Made by a program: the position numbers and the translations under genes
NCBI GenBank assembly: GCA_002713495.1
Contig: PATA01000010.1
Coordinates: 78,805-86,478 of the forward strand
Direction: 5' to 3'
Length of the DNA stretch: 7,674 nucleotides
From: Flavobacteriaceae bacterium
Lineage (GTDB): Bacteria; Bacteroidota; Bacteroidia; Flavobacteriales; Flavobacteriaceae
The notes under the pieces: model-generated
The model's database searches: none
What the model saw: the letters and a program-made list of their open reading frames with translations, nothing else
Told to the model about the DNA's origin: nothing
Part shown: positions 5,136 through 7,674 of the stretch, piece by piece
How the letters are laid out: each line of letters starts with the position of its first letter
How positions within the stretch are numbered: the stretch's first letter is position 1

Positions 5136-6375
5136 GTTTGGAGGAGCATCTGTAAAAGATGCTAAGGGAGTAAAAAATTTATATAAAGTTCTAAAATATA
5201 CTGGTTATAAGGATACTATTATTGTTGTTTCTGCAATGGGTAAAATGACTAACTCTTTTGAAAAGTTAGTTGATCTATACTTTGAAAACAGAATTAAAAT
5301 AGGTATGCATTTGAATCTAATTAAAAATTTTCATCAAAAAATTATAGATGGCTTATTCTTTAATTACCATGAAGCTGTTTATTCAGATGTAAAAAAAATT
5401 TTTAGTGATTTACATAAATTTTTAAAAAAAACTAATTTTCAAAACTACAATTTTGTATATGACCAGATAGTTAGTTATGGAGAAATATTATCTACAACCA
5501 TAATATTTAATTATCTAAAAAATAAAGGTCTTGATATTTCATTTATAGATGCCAGAAACTGCATTATAACAGATAATAATTATAGGGATTCTAATCTAGA
5601 TTGGAATCTAACGGTAAAAAAAATCAATATAGAAATTGAAAAAGGAAAATCATACATAACTCAAGGATTCATCAGCAGTGATAATAAGGGAAATACAACA
5701 ACCCTGGGAAGAGAAGGATCAGATTATTCAGCCTCAATTTTTGCTTATTCATTAAATGCCAATGATGTTACAATTTGGAAAGATGTTCCTGGAGTATTAA
5801 ATGCAGATCCAAGATTTTTTAGTGATACCACCTTGTTGACTAATATATCTTATTCTGAGGCAATAGAGTTGGCCTTTTATGGAGCTTCTGTAATCCATCC
5901 TAAAACATTGCAGCCATTACAAAGAAAAAATATTCCTCTCTATGTTAAATCATTTTTGAATCCCAAAATGGATGGAACAACCGTCTCAAAAGGGGTAAAA
6001 ATAAAACCACTGATTCCATGTTTTATTTTAAAACCTAATCAAACTCTTTTGAAATTATCATCATTAGATTTTTCATTCATTGTTGAGAAAAATATTAGTC
6101 AAATTTTTGAACTATTACATAAATACCAAATGAAAGTTGATATGATTCAAAATTCTGCAATAAGTTTTTCTGTTTGTGTAAATAATAAATTTGGAAGACT
6201 AGATGATTTAGTGAAAAATTTAAATACTAAATTTAAAGTCGATGTTAATGAAAATGTTGATTTATATACGGTAAGGCATTTCAATCAGAAATCAATCGAT
6301 AAAATAAAAAACAATGGAAAAAAAATTCTATTAGAGCAAAGAGCAAATCAAATAGTCCAATTTGTAACTATTTAG
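5122..6375 (+). CDS. Aspartate kinase (monofunctional, short flavobacterial type; lysC/ask)
   Basis: This enzyme phosphorylates L-aspartate to aspartyl phosphate, the first step towards lysine, diaminopimelate, threonine and methionine. In its 417 residues the kinase domain shows KFGGAS (5-10), VVSAMGKMTN (35-44), SYGEILS (118-124), TLGREGSDYSA (194-204), WKDVPGVLNADPR (219-231) and GASVIHPKTLQP (254-265). An ACT-type regulatory domain follows from about 303 to 380 (NQTLLKL, then VDMIQNSAISFSV at 339-351), suggesting feedback control by an end-product amino acid. The second ACT domain found in E. coli LysC (449 residues) is reduced to a stub of about 40 residues. The TTG at 5122 is the start: an in-frame TAA lies at 5107-5109, and homologues begin MRVFKFGGASVKDA. 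It overlaps the upstream acetyltransferase by 14 bp and the converging dehydrogenase by 8 bp. No fused homoserine dehydrogenase follows. Confidence 0.95.
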   Translation: MRVFKFGGASVKDAKGVKNLYKVLKYTGYKDTIIVVSAMGKMTNSFEKLVDLYFENRIKIGMHLNLIKNFHQKIIDGLFFNYHEAVYSDVKKIFSDLHKFLKKTNFQNYNFVYDQIVSYGEILSTTIIFNYLKNKGLDISFIDARNCIITDNNYRDSNLDWNLTVKKINIEIEKGKSYITQGFISSDNKGNTTTLGREGSDYSASIFAYSLNANDVTIWKDVPGVLNADPRFFSDTTLLTNISYSEAIELAFYGASVIHPKTLQPLQRKNIPLYVKSFLNPKMDGTTVSKGVKIKPLIPCFILKPNQTLLKLSSLDFSFIVEKNISQIFELLHKYQMKVDMIQNSAISFSVCVNNKFGRLDDLVKNLNTKFKVDVNENVDLYTVRHFNQKSIDKIKNNGKKILLEQRANQIVQFVTI

Positions 6376-7309
6376 CTATAAAAGCAAGGATTTTTTTTAA
6401 AATGACCTTTGAAATTTTCTGGTAGCTCTCATTACTTGAGCCAGCTACATGGGGAGATAAAATTACATTATCCATTTTGGTTAATTGGCTCATTATTTTC
6501 GAATTTTTTTCATTGTAAAAAATTGAAGAAAATGAACTAGATTCAAATTCAAACACATCTAGAGCGGCACCAAGTATCTTACCTTTTTTAATACATTTCA
6601 ATAAATCTTCTATGACAACACATTTACCCCTTGCAGTATTAATTAACCAGAATGGTTTTTTAGTTGATAAAATAAACTTCATGTCAATTAATCCTCTAGT
6701 TAGATTTGTTTCAGGTACATGTAGACTTATAATTTCCGATTTATTCTTAAGTGTCTCAATATTTACCTGTTTAGCATATTTATCGGCAATAATTTTTCTA
6801 ATATCATAAAAGATTATATCACAATTAAAACCAGTTAATTTTTTAGCAAAACTTTTACCAGTATTACCGTAACCAATAATACCAACTGTTTTACCTTCAA
6901 TTTCAATTCCTCTTGATAGTTCTCTATTCCATATACCATTTTTAATTTTTTGGTGTGAATACATTAATTTATTTGTTAGGGAAAGTAACATTCCTAAAGA
7001 ATGTTCAGCTACGGAATTTCTATTTCCCTCAGAAGAAGTAATTATTTTAATATTTTTTTCTTTGGCATAATTAATATCAATATTTTCTATTCCAGCTCCT
7101 ACTCTTGCAATAAATTTTAGATTTCGAGCTTTTAATAATAAATTACTATCCAACTCAAGTCTACTCCTAATTATAATTCCATCAAACTCGTGAATTATTT
7201 TTGAAACAGCAGACCTTGTGGAATTGTAAGCTTTAATATTTATTAATCCTGCTTTATCAAGCCCATTAATTAGACTAGAATGGTTTTTATCTAGATGAAG
7301 AATTTTCAT
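6368..7309 (-). CDS. D-2-hydroxyacid dehydrogenase, phosphoglycerate dehydrogenase-like
   Basis: This 313-residue NAD(H)-dependent 2-hydroxyacid dehydrogenase has the Rossmann signature VGIIGYGNTGKSFAKKL (142-158; GxGxxG at 146-151). The upstream family motif RVGAGIENID (69-78) and ligand-side EGNRNSVAEHSLGMLL (94-109) are present. The catalytic triad is R227 (NTARG), E256 (DVFEFE) and H287 (SPHVAG). The Arg-Glu spacing of 29 equals that of E. coli SerA; the Glu-His spacing is eight residues longer, through a Ser/Asn-rich insert (about 257-277) that I also recall from flavobacterial relatives. There is no C-terminal ACT domain, so serine feedback of the E. coli kind is not expected. The substrate may be 3-phosphoglycerate (serine synthesis) or another 2-hydroxyacid; sequence alone does not decide, and no serC is in view. 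Its ATG overlaps the mgtE stop by 1 bp, so it is translated from the mgtE transcript. Confidence 0.92.
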   Translation of the reverse strand: MKILHLDKNHSSLINGLDKAGLINIKAYNSTRSAVSKIIHEFDGIIIRSRLELDSNLLLKARNLKFIARVGAGIENIDINYAKEKNIKIITSSEGNRNSVAEHSLGMLLSLTNKLMYSHQKIKNGIWNRELSRGIEIEGKTVGIIGYGNTGKSFAKKLTGFNCDIIFYDIRKIIADKYAKQVNIETLKNKSEIISLHVPETNLTRGLIDMKFILSTKKPFWLINTARGKCVVIEDLLKCIKKGKILGAALDVFEFESSSFSSIFYNEKNSKIMSQLTKMDNVILSPHVAGSSNESYQKISKVILKKILAFIAK

Positions 7310-7674
7310 TAAAATTCTAAGATTATTTTTGCTATGTAAAAAAATAAAAATATTCCGAAAATATCATTACACGTAGTTATGAATGGACCTGTTGCTATTG
7401 CAGGATCAATTCCTTTTTGATTTAAAATGATTGGTGTAAAAGTTCCTATAAGCGCCGCAACTATTATTACCCCCATCATTGATAATGAAATTGTTAGACT
7501 GATAATGATCTCTTGATTAATCATTTGACCAAAAATAATGAGTAATATTGAAAGTGCTAGTCCATTAATTAAACTCAGACCTACTTCTTTTATTAATCTT
7601 GATAAAAGAGATCCTTTCAGGTTATCATTTGCAAGACCTTGAACTATAATCGCTGAAGATTGAACACCTACATT
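7309..7674 (-). CDS. mgtE: MgtE magnesium transporter, C-terminal membrane domain only
   Basis: The reading frame stays open from its stop at 7309 to the right edge, so the last 121 residues of MgtE are seen. The ATG at 7522-7524 is internal, not the start. The segment opens with NVGVQSSAIIVQGLAND (1-17 of the fragment), a signature of the MgtE channel domain. It then has hydrophobic spans at about 32-49, 57-84 and 98-119, matching the last three of five transmembrane helices. The hallmark DPAIATGPFITTCNDIFG (90-107) is complete, including D104 at the conserved aspartate that forms the Mg2+ site in the pore. MgtE is an inner-membrane, Mg2+-gated uptake channel; its cytoplasmic N and CBS domains would lie outside the window. 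It overlaps the dehydrogenase start by 1 bp (TAATG). Confidence 0.95.
   Translation of the reverse strand, partial: NVGVQSSAIIVQGLANDNLKGSLLSRLIKEVGLSLINGLALSILLIIFGQMINQEIIISLTISLSMMGVIIVAALIGTFTPIILNQKGIDPAIATGPFITTCNDIFGIFLFFYIAKIILEF

Noticed and set aside
6391..6398. T8 run after the aspartate kinase stop as an intrinsic terminator
   Set aside because: The only stem nearby is GCT/AGC (3 bp), far too weak, and the run lies within the dehydrogenase coding sequence on the other strand.
6612..6809. 65-codon plus-strand open frame
   Set aside because: It is antisense to the 2-hydroxyacid dehydrogenase catalytic-domain coding sequence; a shadow.
7309..7524. Separate small membrane protein of 71 residues starting at the ATG at 7524
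   Set aside because: The frame is open upstream to the window edge and encodes further MgtE signature sequence, so this is the tail of mgtE and not a small protein.

Overview
The window is an A+T-rich stretch (roughly 30% G+C by eye) of a bacterial chromosome, almost entirely coding. Its proteins point to Bacteroidetes, most likely a marine or streamlined flavobacterium. Evidence for this is the cluster bamA-uppS-porG-nadK with a PorG/DUF6089 protein (a type IX secretion component restricted to this phylum), a PdxJ with the flavobacterial-type N-terminus, a short aspartate kinase starting at the phosphate-binding lysine, almost no Shine-Dalgarno sequences, and a TAnnTTTG-type -7 element.

Layout. 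Minus-strand block 1 (1-2942, transcribed right to left) runs nadK, porG, uppS, bamA; bamA runs off the left edge. The genes are 41 bp apart (nadK/porG), overlapping by 1 bp (porG/uppS) and overlapping (uppS/bamA), so this reads as one operon. A 118-bp divergent spacer (2943-3060) separates it from plus-strand block 2: pdxJ (3061-3774) and a YbfF-like alpha/beta hydrolase (3776-4543), 1 bp apart. After an 88-bp gap with a plausible promoter comes plus-strand block 3: a GNAT acetyltransferase (4632-5135) and an aspartate kinase (5122-6375), overlapping by 14 bp and both starting with TTG. Minus-strand block 4 (6368-7674) is mgtE (C-terminal part only, running off the right edge) followed by a D-2-hydroxyacid dehydrogenase; the two overlap by 1 bp. 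The dehydrogenase converges on the aspartate kinase with an 8-bp overlap of the 3' ends.

Functions. Block 1 joins cofactor supply (NADP) with envelope building: UppS makes the lipid carrier for peptidoglycan and O-antigen, BamA inserts outer-membrane proteins, and PorG is part of the type IX secretion machinery. Block 2 makes pyridoxine 5'-phosphate. Block 3 commits aspartate to lysine, threonine, methionine and diaminopimelate synthesis. Block 4 is Mg2+ uptake and a PGDH-like dehydrogenase.

This is a core housekeeping region. I see no mobile element, CRISPR array, tRNA, rRNA or defence system, no intergenic stretch over 120 bp, and nothing I would call a new biological system. The most notable points are a GC-containing hairpin directly upstream of the porG start codon, the paired A-tract/TTG starts of the acetyltransferase-kinase operon, and the lack of terminator space between the converging kinase and dehydrogenase genes.
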